Shown here one piece after another: positions 24,401-34,811 of a DNA stretch of 64,000 nucleotides; the stretch's first letter is position 1, and every line of letters starts with the position of its first letter. This DNA is from Theristus sp. LFF4_11 (lineage: Eukaryota > Nematoda > Chromadorea > Monhysterida > Xyalidae), in the NCBI GenBank assembly GCA_030248135.1, contig JASANC010004416.1:1-64000 (forward strand), in the 5' to 3' direction. Made by a program: the position numbers and the translations under genes. The notes below the pieces were generated by a model. It made no database searches and was not told where the DNA came from. It was given only the letters and a program-made list of their open reading frames with translations.

Positions 24401-24774
24401 TTTTGCGTTGGGCCACGTAAAAAAGAGCGCCATAATAATGAAGCTTCGTCTCGTCGTAGTTTCGTTTTTCGACCTTTCAAAGTTTTTTCCATGTCTGCTC
24501 TTCAACGTGACGTGAAGAAATTGAATTTTTTGATTTATGACTTTGTTTTGGCGCTCAGTGGTGTAGCACTGTTAGACTGCGAAATTTTTCTAAAACTGCC
24601 CCCAGACCTTGCAGCGGTCAACAGTCCACCGATGCTTCTCGCTCCATGAGCAGGTCTTGACGTCTTTTTGGTAGACGTGCATGTACCGGCGGCTGCAGCT
24701 GTTTTCTGCACAGTCCTTGCCAAGCGCGGCGCTGTCATTGGCGTTGCCGACGTGCGGTTACGATTTGGAAACAT
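15432..24774 (-). CDS. NDC80: Kinetochore protein NDC80 (HEC1), 16 exons
   Basis: Microtubule-binding subunit of the outer-kinetochore NDC80 complex. Exons, 5' to 3' on the minus strand: 24774-24608, 23136-23034, 22938-22849, 22672-22484, 19432-19290, 19221-19104, 19018-18930, 18755-18611, 18437-18328, 18250-18155, 17879-17727, 16355-16266, 16179-16087, 16020-15884, 15748-15646, 15551-15432. About 648 codons; human NDC80 has 642 residues. Exon 1 is a basic Ser/Thr-rich tail with several Met/Arg/Lys. Exon 2 has the hallmark DPRPINDQQY. Exons 3-4 give the calponin-homology domain (LEEFVPKLFKLLGYPI, LAALTWLTQLF). Exons 6-16 are coiled coil, with the loop-region match NQYGSFAQRARSI in exon 11. 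Every junction keeps frame except exon 4 to 5, which is off by two bases with the sites I can see. Introns hold four classes of transposon. An ATG at 24804 is an alternative start. Confidence 0.93.
16521..17287. mobile_element. Non-autonomous hAT element, 767 bp, in NDC80 intron 11
   Basis: It begins tagggttggcatggtaaaaa and ends ttttgtcaaccctA. Its flanks are tttagaac (16513-16520) and tttaaaac (17288-17295), an 8-bp duplication with one mismatch. Both subterminal regions carry inverted ccggtaaaa words. No transposase is present. Confidence 0.88.
20222..21753 (+). pseudogene. hAT transposase fragment, interrupted and frameshifted
   Basis: Before the MITE (about 20245-20379) a frame reads VLPAVCALKQRIEQV and then DTRFRALFHNESN. 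After it (21189 on) the same frame continues ATYVDSRFK, the usual ATxLDPRFK region of hAT transposases. Near 21350-21450 the frame shifts. The frame at 21352-21753 then carries the hAT C-terminal dimerisation region: FWRLNSSKYPKLSTIARRYL, SVASERMFS and RSRLSTQNTEKVMFLN. The N-terminal BED zinc finger and most of the catalytic core are absent, so the copy cannot be active. Confidence 0.9.
20380..21180. mobile_element. Non-autonomous hAT element, 801 bp, inside the transposase
   Basis: It starts tagagttggtaaaaaaattg and ends cctgtgccaaccctA, with inverted ccggtttt words near both ends. It is flanked by aatccaac at 20372-20379 and 21181-21188, a perfect 8-bp duplication. Removing the element and one duplication rejoins the transposase frame exactly. 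The copy at 26693-28270 is the same family. Confidence 0.93.
22484..22488 (-). promoter_or_regulatory. NDC80 intron-4 splice donor derived from transposon end
   Basis: Read on the minus strand, the exon-4 end is ttcacg|gtcaga. It lies in the decayed terminal repeat of the mariner-like element, whose intact end reads tacagg|gtgagcc, itself a near-consensus donor. Alignment of the two ends places both GT dinucleotides together. Confidence 0.55.
23150..23224 (+). repeat. Tandem duplication in NDC80 intron 1
   Basis: A 35- to 37-bp block containing catttccagcactgcaacac and catgctactgtgg is present twice in direct order just upstream of exon 2. The two copies differ by about one base. Confidence 0.8.
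23894..24431. mobile_element. Fold-back element with 20-bp minisatellite arms, 8-bp TSD
   Basis: It begins ggcgctcttt and ends aaagagcgcc. The flanking direct repeat ataataat lies at 23886-23893 and 24432-24439. The left arm holds about four copies of cgcaaaatgaatggcccat (23928-24005). The right arm holds six inverted copies, tcattttgcgatgggccat (24303-24415). The centre is a second inverted repeat with cctaaN hexamers (24060-24300). It lies in NDC80 intron 1. Confidence 0.88.
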
Positions 24775-24889
24775 TTTGGCATTAATTTGACACTCCGTTC
24801 GCACTCCAAATTTATGCTTTTTATTGGTTTTTCAACACTTCGATACACTTTTTTGATGGATTATTTAATGATGATTCTGGGCTTCGGTG

Positions 24890-25165
24890 TAGGGTTGTTA
24901 AACAAAAATCGAATTTTTTAAAAGGTGATTAAGAAGCAAAAATGCCGATTTTTTAATTCGAAAAATTTTCCTCTAATATGCTCTGAAACTGAAAACCTCA
25001 ATTTTGGCACAATTTTTCGAAAGTTCAACAAAATTTTTCTTTGATATTACCTCGTAAAACCGTCAGCAGTCAATTTTGAACCGTTTTACTGACTGATTTT
25101 AGGCTTCAACAATTTCTGTGATGAAGTTTTTGAGCGTCCCCCCAAAGCTTGGGTTACCATTTCCG
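24890..25165. mobile_element. Truncated hAT MITE, tagggttgttaaac family
   Basis: It opens with tagggttgttaaacaaaaat, follows the 8972 element through gcacaatttttcgaaagttc and tgatgaagtttttgagcgtc, and stops near 25165 without a right end. Confidence 0.85.
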
Positions 25166-26692
25166 ATTGGAGTTTTGTTTTGCCTTCGTGAATAAAATCG
25201 GAGTATTTCAAGATCGAAATATAAAACAGAATCAGACCAAATCGAAAATTATTGTTTGCTGTCAGGCTTTCTGTTTGGAATTAGAATGAAAGTGATCCAT
25301 CGTCCACACAACAGAATATGCAAAAATAAGACATTGGCGCAGGTACGGTACGGTGCGCAAGTTCGATTCTCAGCAACTGATTCGAAGACGCGCACAGCGT
25401 TCTCAAGGCTGCCAAAATATTCTGCCGCCTAGAGATGGATGGATCTGAACAGCTGCTGGCGTACGGAAATGCCGATCTGCTGAATCTGCACAAGTTTTAT
25501 TCTTAAATTTTGCCGGGCAAGGGCAGTAACGTTGACAAATGGAAACGACTCAGATGCGAACGAATTCAGTTCTCTGGTCCGAGTATAACTGCAGGCAAGC
25601 ATGCAGTATCTGGGGATGAAAACAAAGACGCGATACAAAATCAAACCGAACAAAGTGAACTGCACCTTTGAGAACGTCGAAACGACCGAAGCCATCGCTT
25701 TGATTGCGAAATTTGAGCAACGAGGGTTTTCATTTGATATTGATTGTGTTGTTGTTAGGTTGAATGATTTGAAACGAATGATTGGTGATTTGTTTGTTTT
25801 GGCAATCTGGTTTGGTTTTGGTGTTTATTCTGAATATTTGAAAAATTCTGCGGTAAAACGATGCAATTGGCAATTGCAATGTTTTTTAAATTTGCAGAAA
25901 CCAAATTTTCTTTGCAGAAATTTTTTTACCAAATTTCTGCAAATTGCAGACCCGACTTTTTGAAAAAACCTAGCTTGAAATGTGACCTTGAAATCAGTAC
26001 CGAAGGCGAAAGCAAATTTTCGAGGGGGGGGGGTGTCGTCCAGAGGTGTGCACGCCGGACAATTCTTGCTGGTACCGGCTCGGGTGGTTGCGCGACGTCG
26101 ACCCCACCCCACCACATTTTTCTCGCAAATTTAGTGTCACATTCTACATGCGCAGCGCGATTTCAAATACGAATACATTTACATTTTTGAAGTTTATTCT
26201 GTGTTTCGTTCGGAAAACGTGGCTTTGACTCTCAATTTCAATAAAAAACGGTAAACTGTAACGACTTCGCGCAGCGAAGAAAATTTTCAAAAATTAGGCC
26301 CTGAGAACGCATTTTACCTTGCGATTTTTGGATGTCATCCAGAGTAGTTTGCTGTTTATGACATTCACGTGTTAAAAAACGCAGATGTTTAAAACGTGCG
26401 AACAAAAAGCTTAGGAGCTAGATGGACCAAGTGATCGTTGATACGGTCAAAACAACAAAAATATTCTTAGATTGAATTGAACCGTTAACAGCAAAACACT
26501 GAATCTATAAACGAACGATGAATTCGTGATCGCCATTGTCAAACAAATCATAAAATGTCCACGTTCTGCGCCGGAGGCGCAGAAAAATTTTGAATCTGGG
26601 CGCAAAATTTCTTAGAAACAATCCCTTGAAATCTTCGAAAATTGAGAGAACCAAAAAAGCTGACCGAAACGACCAATTTCTTTGCGTCATAC
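25166..26692. other. Intergenic DNA, no gene recognised
   Basis: Several short frames exist but none shows family similarity, exon-like boundaries or length. A poly-G patch occurs at about 26020-26035. The block atgcgcagcgcgatttcaaa (about 26150-26170) recurs at about 28373-28393, so part of this is repetitive. Confidence 0.5.
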
Positions 26693-28270
26693 TAGAGTTG
26701 GTAAAAAAACCGGTTTTTTATATTGCCAGGAAAAAAAACCGGTTTCTTTTCCGTTTTAAAACCGTTTTAAAACCATGAAAACCGAATGCTTCCCAGCTCC
26801 TAAACTTTCCAGAACTTGGCATCTTGAACTCAAAATAGGAAATACATCAAAATTAGTGATTTTGAGCAGCGTAAAATGCGGTTTTTGGGAATACAGCCGA
26901 CCCAATTTGCTTTTTTGCCACCCAATGCAACCCAACGTTTTGTCTCAAATCAAACCAATTTTGCTTTTATTGGTTTCCAGGGCAGCACGTTCAATAAATT
27001 GAAAACAAAGACTGGGCAGTGACCGTGTAGGTGTGGGTAGCGGGAGGGACGGTTGCAAGGAGACCGGATAGCTGACCCCGATCAGGGGGCGAGATTTGCA
27101 GAACTGCAAAGTGAAACCGGTAGCGGATTGCGTTCGAAAAATAACATTTCATCAGTTACCCTTCGCAAATCGACAACATCGTCAGTCAGTCTTAGAGATG
27201 TAAGGGTCAAAAAAAAAAATTTTTTTTTAAATTTTTTTTTTAAAAAAAAAAGTAAAAAAAAAATGAGCATTTTTTTTTTATTTTTTTTATTAAAAATTTT
27301 TGAAATTTTTTCTTTAATGTGCCCTGAAAATGCCGTTTTTGGCATAATTTTTCGAAAGTTCAACAAAAATTTTCTTTGACTTTACCTTGTCACTTAGTCT
27401 TCAACGCTGCAGGTGGTATTCTGGATTGATTTATCGACTGTTTTCAGCCTTGGTGAGTGATGATCGACTCGCGCATTGAAGTACTTGAGCGTCGCAAAGG
27501 CTAGTTCAACAAATTCCGATGTCGCTAAGGTGAGATAGAAGCAGAGAACTCACATTTACGCATCGTTTTTCAGGATCTCGAAAGGTGGAAATTGCACTGT
27601 CTGCCACTGCAAGCGTAACTTCGTTGGTTGCTCGTTGCTGTTTCGCCTCGTGTCGTCAGCATGATCACACCGGTTTGTTGTGGAACTTGTTTCCATGTTA
27701 TTTGAGGTGAATTGAGAGGCAAAACACGAGACGTGATGTCGTCGGTGGGAAAATGGGGTCGCCGAAACCAAGTCTGAAATTTTCACCCTCCTCCCATATG
27801 AGTGGGGGTCATATGGTAAGTCGGTGGCTCCTCAGATGGTGATATTCGGACTCCCTGAAAAATTCTGAACAACTTTCATTTTTAAAAAAAAAAATTTAAA
27901 AAAAAAAATTTTTTTTTTTAAAAAAAGAAAAAAAATAGAAATTTTTTTTTTTCTTGACATCTCTAGTCAGTCTGCATATGCACTTAGTTTAGCAGTCACC
28001 TTGTCTTTATCGTATTTCACTTGACCCTTGCCACAAAAGCTTCTGCAAAATGATGCTTCACCAGTTCAGTTCGACACAGTTCACTGCACCGTTTTTTGAA
28101 AAATATAATTTTACATTTTATCAATCAAACGAAGAATTGTGATTTTTGTCCACGAAGTTTAAAAATTTTTAAGGTAAAAAACCGGTTCTTTATTTTTTCA
28201 GAAAAAAAACTGGAAAAAAACCGGTTTTAAAACGGAAAAGAAACCGGTTTTTTTTCCTGTGCCAACCCTA
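26693..28270. mobile_element. hAT MITE (797 bp net) carrying a second nested MITE
   Basis: Same family and ends as 20380-21180: tagagttggtaaaaaaaccg to cctgtgccaaccctA. It is flanked by a perfect 8-bp duplication cgtcatac at 26685-26692 and 28271-28278. A different MITE is inserted at 27193-27965. Without that insertion and its target duplication the element is 797 bp, against 801 bp for its sister. Confidence 0.94.
27193..27965. mobile_element. Nested hAT MITE, 773 bp, with readable empty site
   Basis: The ends are tagagatgtaagggtc and ttcttgacatctctA, inverted repeats of about 11 bp. It is flanked by gtcagtct at 27185-27192 and 27966-27973. The sister copy at 20380-21180 shows the unfilled target gtcagtcagtctgcatatgc. 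The interior near 27310-27520 is distantly like the interior of the 8972 element (gcataatttttcgaaagttc), so this is a diverged relative. Confidence 0.94.
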
Positions 28271-28779
28271 CGTCATACCAAATTATTTTGCGTCATTGAC
28301 GCACGATTTCGCGTAAAAACCCTTGGATGTCTGTGCAACTCACATTTGCGAAATAAAATGTGCACCATCTACATGCGCAGCGCGATTTCAAATACAAATA
28401 CATTGCAACCTACTAAAGTACCACGACAGTCAGTCAATTGAAATCTTCGAATTTAATTTTGAAGCAATTTTTACTTCATTTGTGAAAATTTTGTCTCTTC
28501 CTCCTGAGGCGCTGCGCGACATCTGTGAATTAAAATGATTACTCACAGTGATTTCAGCAGCTCACAACAAAAGCACAATGAGCAGACCTTAATTTTGACT
28601 GATAGATGCGCGACATGGGCAATCGATTTCAAAGTAATTTTTCAAATTCATGTGTAAAACTTTTGTCTCTTTCAACTCCGACCGAGGCGCTGCGCGACGT
28701 AGCCCCCAGGCACTGCGCGACGCGCGACGTTTGCCGATACCGGTACCCCCTAAGTACCCCCCCGTGCACATCTCTGGTG

Positions 28780-29560
28780 TCGTCACGTGGGGGGGGGTGC
28801 CGAAAATTTTTCAGTGGGGGCGTGTCAGTCATGGTACAGTGACACCCCCCCCAGGCGTGATTTGTATACATTCTTAAAAGTGATTTTTTTGATTTTTGAT
28901 CTGAGGTTGCTTGTAATGAGTCGTTGTAGGTTCCTAATCCTAAACCTAATCCTAATCCTAAGCCAAGCCTTTTTGATAAGGTGAAAATGATCAATTTAGT
29001 TTTTGAATTTTTTTCTTTCCTGTGTTATGGAGGAGGAGCACCGGAACTGCAGATGCAGCTGTTTTAATAATGATGCATTACGCCCAGGCGTGGGCCATGG
29101 GGGGGGTGCACTATTGTAGAAAATTTTCTGGGGGGGAATGCACACCCCCCACCCCACCCATGAGATTTTTTCGCTTAAATTTTGAAGGAAAAACGCTAAA
29201 TTTTGCTGCAAAATCTTTGAAATTACAATGAAGAATGTCAAGTTATCATATATTTAGCTTGTATTATAGACTTTAAAGACAAAAAATCATGATTTTTGAG
29301 CAAAAATTCATGATTTTTGGCCTTTGGGTGGTCCGAGAAAATTTTTGGGGGGTGTCACTGTTACTTAGGTCCATCTAGGGGGGGTGGGGGGGGGGGTGTC
29401 TAGCAAATTTCGAGGGGGGGGGGTGTGGATGGTCCAGTGTCAGGTTTTGGGGGGGGGGGTGTCGCGTGACCCCCCCACCCCCCACGCGGAGGTCTCGGGT
29501 GCTCTGGGGGGGGGTGTACCCCCCCCCCCACCCCCCCCTCGTCTTCGGTACTGTTTGATA
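28780..29560. repeat. Poly-G composite repeat with fold-back arm
   Basis: It combines G-runs at 28787-28815 and 28845-28852, the telomere-like/fold-back arm at 28866-29075, a second G block, the gctaaattttgctgcaaaat core (29180-29300) and a G/C block at 29345-29545. The order matches the 8335-9903 region. Confidence 0.75.
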
Positions 29561-29564
29561 TGAA

Positions 29565-29740
29565 ATTGATGTCGCGACGACAGGACACGAAACAGCAATC
29601 AGACAACGTAGCGCTTGCAAACGGAGCAGCTCGGACGCTCAAAGTTCAGATTGCGAGGCGAATTGATTGATTCAGCCAGCACAACTTTGATTTTTAAATT
29701 TTTTCATTTAAAAAACAAAAATGACGATGTCGTCATGGTT
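29565..29740. mobile_element. Rearranged fragment of the tagggttgtt MITE family
   Basis: Blocks gtcgcgacgacaggacacga, gtagcgcttgcaaacggagc and cagccagcacaactttgatt also occur in the 8972-9710 element, but the first part is in reverse orientation. Confidence 0.6.
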
Positions 29741-31030
29741 GTTTTAGAGCCGAGGGGTTGGGGGGGGGGGGGGCGATATAGATAGCTGGAGCAAATTTTC
29801 CAGATAGATATATAGCTGGAAATGTTTGGGGGGGGGGCGCGGGGGGTAATGCATCATTATTAAAACAGCTGCATCTGCAGTTCCGGTGCTCCTCCTCCAT
29901 AACACAGGAAAGAAAAAAATGCAAAAACTAAATTGATCATTTTCACCTTATCAAAAAGGCTTGTCTTAGGATTAGGATTAGGTTTAGGATTAGGAACCTA
30001 CAACGACTCATTACAAGCAACCTCAGATCAAAAATCAAAAAAATCACTTTTAAGCAGGGGTCGATCGAGCCCGATTTTTGGCGAATCCGAGGGGGGGGGT
30101 CCGCCCAAATTGGGGGGGGGTCGGCCCGGGTGGGGGGGGGGTCGACTCGGTTGGGGGGGGCTCCCGAGCGAGACCGAAAATTCTAGGGAGGGGTCCGAGC
30201 GAGACCGAAAATTCTAGGGGGGGGGTTGGACTAAAATTTTTTTTTGACGATGACATTGTTTGGGCAAAAAATGGCTAGTAGGGGTCGATTTGGTTGGGGG
30301 GGGGGGTCCCGAGCGAGACCGAAAATTCAAGGGGGGGGGGCGGTCGGACCAAAAGTTGTTGAATAAAAGTGCTAGAAACCACAGCATCCAGTCAAGGCCT
30401 CTCTCTAGTCATACATTTTGCTTTGATTTTCGTTCGGGTCGGGACAACTGAAAGCTAAACGAACGAGACACGCTGCACGGGGTGAGACTTGATATTGAAG
30501 TACAGTATTGAAAACATTGACGTACAAAGTGGCAAATGTATAACAAAGTGGTACATATACAAAAAAACATACAATATATATTGAGATACAAACATGCAGA
30601 TAATATAGATACCTACAGATGAGAGAAATATAGAGATATACAAGAGAAAATGTCTCCATCGAAAGTCAAAATCAAAGGGGGGGGGGGTGGTCAGACGGTC
30701 AGGATTTGGTAGGGGGGGGGGTTTGGAAGGTCGAAATCTGGGAGGGGAGGGGGTCTGGCCCCCCCAAATTCGAGAGGGGGGGGGGGGTATTTTGACCAAA
30801 ATTTGGGGCGGTCGTGGGAGCGTAATGCATCATTATTAAAACAGGTGCATGTGCAGTGGCGGTTGCCCCTGCCCTTTAACACAGGAAAGAAAAAAATGCA
30901 AAAACTAAATTGATCATTTTCACCTTATCAAAAAGGCTTGGCTCAGGATTAGGATCAGGTTTAGGATTAGGAACCTACAACGACTCATTGCAAGCAACCT
31001 CTGATCAGAAATCAAAAAAATCACTTTGTA
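29741..31030. repeat. Poly-G and fold-back repeat cluster
   Basis: G blocks flank two inverted copies of the telomere-like arm, at 29848-30055 and 30826-31030. Between 30060 and 30350 a short unit, cgagcgagaccgaaaattc plus a G-run, repeats at least three times. An AT-rich patch at about 30530-30660 has nothing recognisable. No gene is seen. Confidence 0.75.
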
Positions 31031-31057
31031 TACAAATCTCGTGGGAGTGGCGGAAAG

Positions 31058-31833
31058 TAGGGTTGTTAAACAAAAATCAAAAAGGCCCTTGACATTGACA
31101 AAAGTACGAACATTTCACAGAGGTTTTTCGGAGCTGGACAAAAGGGCGGCCCTTGACAATGATTGTTGGGAATCAATCAAACAATCAATCGAGTTCGAGA
31201 ACAATTTTGTTTCGGCGCCAAATTCAAAATTTTCGTTTTGGTGAGAAATTCTAAAAACACAAAACAGTTGAAATAATCAGGTTTCAGGTTTGCTGAATAT
31301 GAATGAAAACAATCAATGTAAGCAATTTTGGGCGCCGAATTTTTTAAATGGCGGGAAATTTAAAATTCGAATTTCAAAAAGATAAAAGACAACTGAAAAT
31401 GACTTGGTTTTGTGAAAATCGGTAAAAAAGGGTGTACAGTCTAACTCGATAACATATCCAACTAGCTGATTGATCGGTCATAGCAATTCTCAGCGCTGAT
31501 TGGTTGGACATAAGCAACTCTCAGCGCTGAGTGGTTATGGATGTTAATGTTATTGATGTTAATGTTGGATATGTTATTGAGTTAGACTGTATGTATGGTT
31601 AAATGTTGACTATCGCAAAAAAGGTCGCATAATAGCGTTTGGAAAAGGGGTAAATGCAGTCTCCGAAACAAAATCTGGAAAGTGCCGCTATATGGGAGTC
31701 ATTCGGGAGGCGCTTGCACATCAAATGTTGTTCTTCTGACTCCCTGATTGATTTGGCACAACTTTGATTTTCCAATTTTTTTAAACAAAATAAAAAAACA
31801 GAAATGACGGTTTTTGCTTTTTAACAAGCCCTA
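31058..31833. mobile_element. hAT MITE, tagggttgttaaac family, with nested element
   Basis: The ends are tagggttgttaaacaaaaat and tttttaacaagccctA. The interior at 31620-31760 matches 9480-9620, including gggagtcattcgggaggcgc. The flanks gcggaaag and gttttcaa do not match, so the target duplication is lost or decayed. A 157-bp TA-flanked element sits at 31435-31591. Confidence 0.85.
31435..31591. mobile_element. 157-bp mariner-type MITE with 27-bp inverted repeats
   Basis: It runs from TAcagtctaactcgataaca to ttattgagttagactgTA. The two ends are inverted copies over about 27 bp, and both terminate in TA. The interior contains the near-duplicate words ctcagcgctgattggttg and ctcagcgctgagtggtta. 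It is nested in the hAT MITE. Confidence 0.88.
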
Positions 31834-32021
31834 GTTTTCAACAAAAAATTGGAAAACAACAAGCCTTTATGAGCAGAAACAAAGTTAACACTTCACAGAA
31901 GTGACCCAAAGGCATTTGAACATGTGAATGGATACAAGAACACGTCGCAACTTTAAAAAGTACATATTTTTATTTGTTTATTTTTTCATAACTGATTTCG
32001 TCATACAAGTTCACCTCTTCC

Positions 32022-33808
32022 ATGGTCATCATGTTCACTGTCAGTGTGCTGTTGTCATATTTGTTGTCAAATCTGGTGCTTTTTTGCTGCTGCTGCTGCT
32101 TCAGACGTAAGAGGAAAATACAGAAACGTAACTCGAACATCACTGAAGTCTCAGATGTTACAAGCAGCGTGACGACCGGCGGAGACGCAGACGACGCGGC
32201 AATGGCCGACACACAAACACCCTCGAGTACGAACACAGACGAGCAAAACAACGCAAACGGTGAAATGAACACGCTTGTTTTGTTCAACAATTATCAAACT
32301 ATGGACACTATCAAAGTTACATCATTCTTCCATGGAATAACAACCAGTGACTCCTTTATCAACAGACGACGATATCGACTCCAACGATCGACCACAAGTC
32401 GGCCAGGAGATCATGGCACAATCAATCCAGGATGGGTTCATGACAGCAAGAGGCGACCCGATGGGACAGATATCACCTGAGCGGTCATCTTGGTCGCGCA
32501 GAGCAACAGAAGCCGGATCTGAACCGACCGCATCATCACGGCTAGTGTGCTTTGCTTGATCCTCATACATAAATCACAGGAACCGGAGTTTCATCGGTGA
32601 CGTCCATTTTTCTCAGTGATAATTTCACACCGCATTCTGTTCCAATGATCATGTTGCGTTACAAGTAGCGTACTAAGTACATACAGCGGCGGCCAACGTT
32701 GCCCATAATTTCTTATAATAGCGTTTGTACGGTTGGTGCAATCCGCGCACAATACACAGCACACGGGCGCGCAGCGTTCCAACATTTTTGGCCGCCACTG
32801 TGTATTCTCAGGGTGTACTACTATACACACATACAAACAGTATCGCCTCTGTTTTAGAACACGTTCCACCAAACCGAATAAACGGAGTCGAGCTCGACGT
32901 AGACGCCTGTCCGACATGTCCGTGCGAACGGCGCGTCTGCCAAAGCCGCTGCCTCGCCCGAAAGTGCTCTTCCGCGATCACCAGCCAAGTCGGTCGACGT
33001 GTGCCGCTCAATCACACTCGTAAAACTGTTCAGAGTTCAGTTCACTTAGTGATTCAGTTCATCCATACATTCCGTACTACGTTCAGTTAAAAAAAATGTA
33101 GAAGAAAAAAGTGCACCCGGTTCGCTGTCCACAGAAATGCAAGTCGCCGTTGAGCCATGTCGATGTTGAGAAACAACAGCAAAACGGAAGAGAAGTTGAA
33201 GTTATTTGAATCACCATTAGCATTTTTTGTTCCACGTTCTTTTTGAAGTGAACGAAGAACTGAACTGGATAATTGAACTGAACGGAAAAGTGAATAGCCA
33301 TATGAGCCGCATTTTTGTTGCATGCAGACACAAAACTGGCGACAGAGGCATTGGCACTGCCAGATGACCACCAGCAAAACGTTGAAACACCAAGCACGCA
33401 GGCAGACCGTCTGGCACAAACAGTACAGGTCTAACAAGGGGCAAATTGTAACACTAACTACTGACCGTGCCGATACGGCCCGGGTTAAAAAACTTCTGAA
33501 ATTGCCATTAGAAGTACATCTGTATGTAGCACGCTGTACCCGACCCAATGATGTCCATTTCTTTTTAATAAATCACAACATTTTCAGCTATTAGCTATAG
33601 CTAAGGCAAAAAAGCTTTATACTTTATACTTTAGGAATTGGCAACTTGCTTAGAAGATGCCGAAGAAGAAACTGCTAAATCGGATCGTCCGCTCGCCCCT
33701 TCAAAACCACTCACGTTGCAGCCCCAGAAACAAGCGAAAAGGCAACCCATTGAATCAACAGAGCGTGACGATGTTGTCATCGACAACAAAGCAAAGAACT
33801 TGATTTGA
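32022..33808 (+). CDS. Probable small membrane protein gene, structure incomplete
   Basis: Family not recognised. From ATG 32022 the frame has a hydrophobic span (FTVSVLLSYLLSNLVLF), then CCCCC and the basic stop-transfer FRRKRKIQKR. A Thr/Ser/Asp-rich tail follows to a donor at 32260. The next exon, 32348-32544, is in phase (STDDDIDSNDRP, GQEIMAQSIQDGFM); reading through instead gives a stop at 32558. Further exon-like segments are 32903-33019 (SAKAAASPESALPRSPAKSV), 33135-about 33196, 33328-33428 (TKLATEALALPDDHQQN) and 33635-33808 (LEDAEEETAKSDRPLAPSKP, stop at 33806). The last two join in phase, but the link from 33196 to 33328 does not. The poly-CTG run at 32090-32105 is also a good splice acceptor tract, so the membrane span might be intronic. 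Confidence 0.42.
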
Positions 33809-34811
33809 ACCAATACGATTCGCCACGTAACAACAAATTGTAGTGTAGTGATTCCGGGCAACAGAAACAACAGTAGCAGCACTCACTTGTGTTGCTAACA
33901 TTACAATCTATGACACCGACACACATGCGTCACAGTGATTGGCGTGATTGGCGCGTTTCCCTTTTAAAGATCCTAAACAGCGTGACATTCTCAATGCACC
34001 TAATTGCCTGTGAACCGTGATGATTGCGCCAAAAACAGCATCTCAATGAACACACATGTCCCGTGTTGCACTGCAGGTAGCCGTGTATCGTCATTTTTCA
34101 CTTTTTTCATCGTGGCTGGAGCGCTCTTTAGGAGGCCGGTCAACAATGCGTGGTGTGTACACAGCCAATCAGAGCAGTCCCGTCAGCCACCGCTACAACG
34201 AAGAACAACACAACACAACACGCTTGTGCGTCTGCTCACTGCTATGTTGATTGTGATAGGTTGTGCTCCACACGTACACACTTGGCGCTCCCCAAAAAGA
34301 TCACTGTTTGGCTCCCGTTTCTGACCGAGTTTTGCAGTTTTTCTGTTTGCGGTTTGTCTGCAATTATTGTTTTTCACACTTGTGCCTGCTGTCATGTTGC
34401 ACACTATGGACTTTGTTGGCAGATGACTCTTTGCGGTGGTGCGAGTTGCAGTTTTGTTGCTCTTTTACACATTTGTTTGTCTTCTTTCAGACCATCTCCA
34501 AAGCGGCGTTTTCCACGCCCGGCTTATCTTGTTGTTGAACAACCTACATTTCGTTAGAATTGTCAAAAGTTGGATTGAACGCGGATTACAAGCAGAACTA
34601 TAAAGTTTTCCATTTAATTCTGAACTGGTAGACAACTGAAACCTCAAGACTTTTCCCACAAGGTTCAAAATACCATATTCCATTCTAATCTGCGGTCGAC
34701 CGAATCAAACCATTGCGCTCAACGTTATTGTTGGCAAGAAAACTGTGCTGCACAAACTTTGAACACAACTTAGAAACTTTTTTCATTGAATCGTATTTAT
34801 TTCGTGAAACC
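33809..34811. other. Upstream region of papilin, no gene recognised
   Basis: Short overlapping frames on both strands have no family features. The region presumably holds the papilin promoter and 5' untranslated region; no clear TATA box could be chosen. Confidence 0.45.

Noticed and set aside
25429..25963. Overlapping 88- and 120-codon frames
   Set aside because: No splice context, no domain, and composition like the surrounding repeats.
33087..33548. 153-codon minus-strand frame
   Set aside because: Opposite to better supported plus-strand exon segments, with cysteine-rich, random-looking composition.
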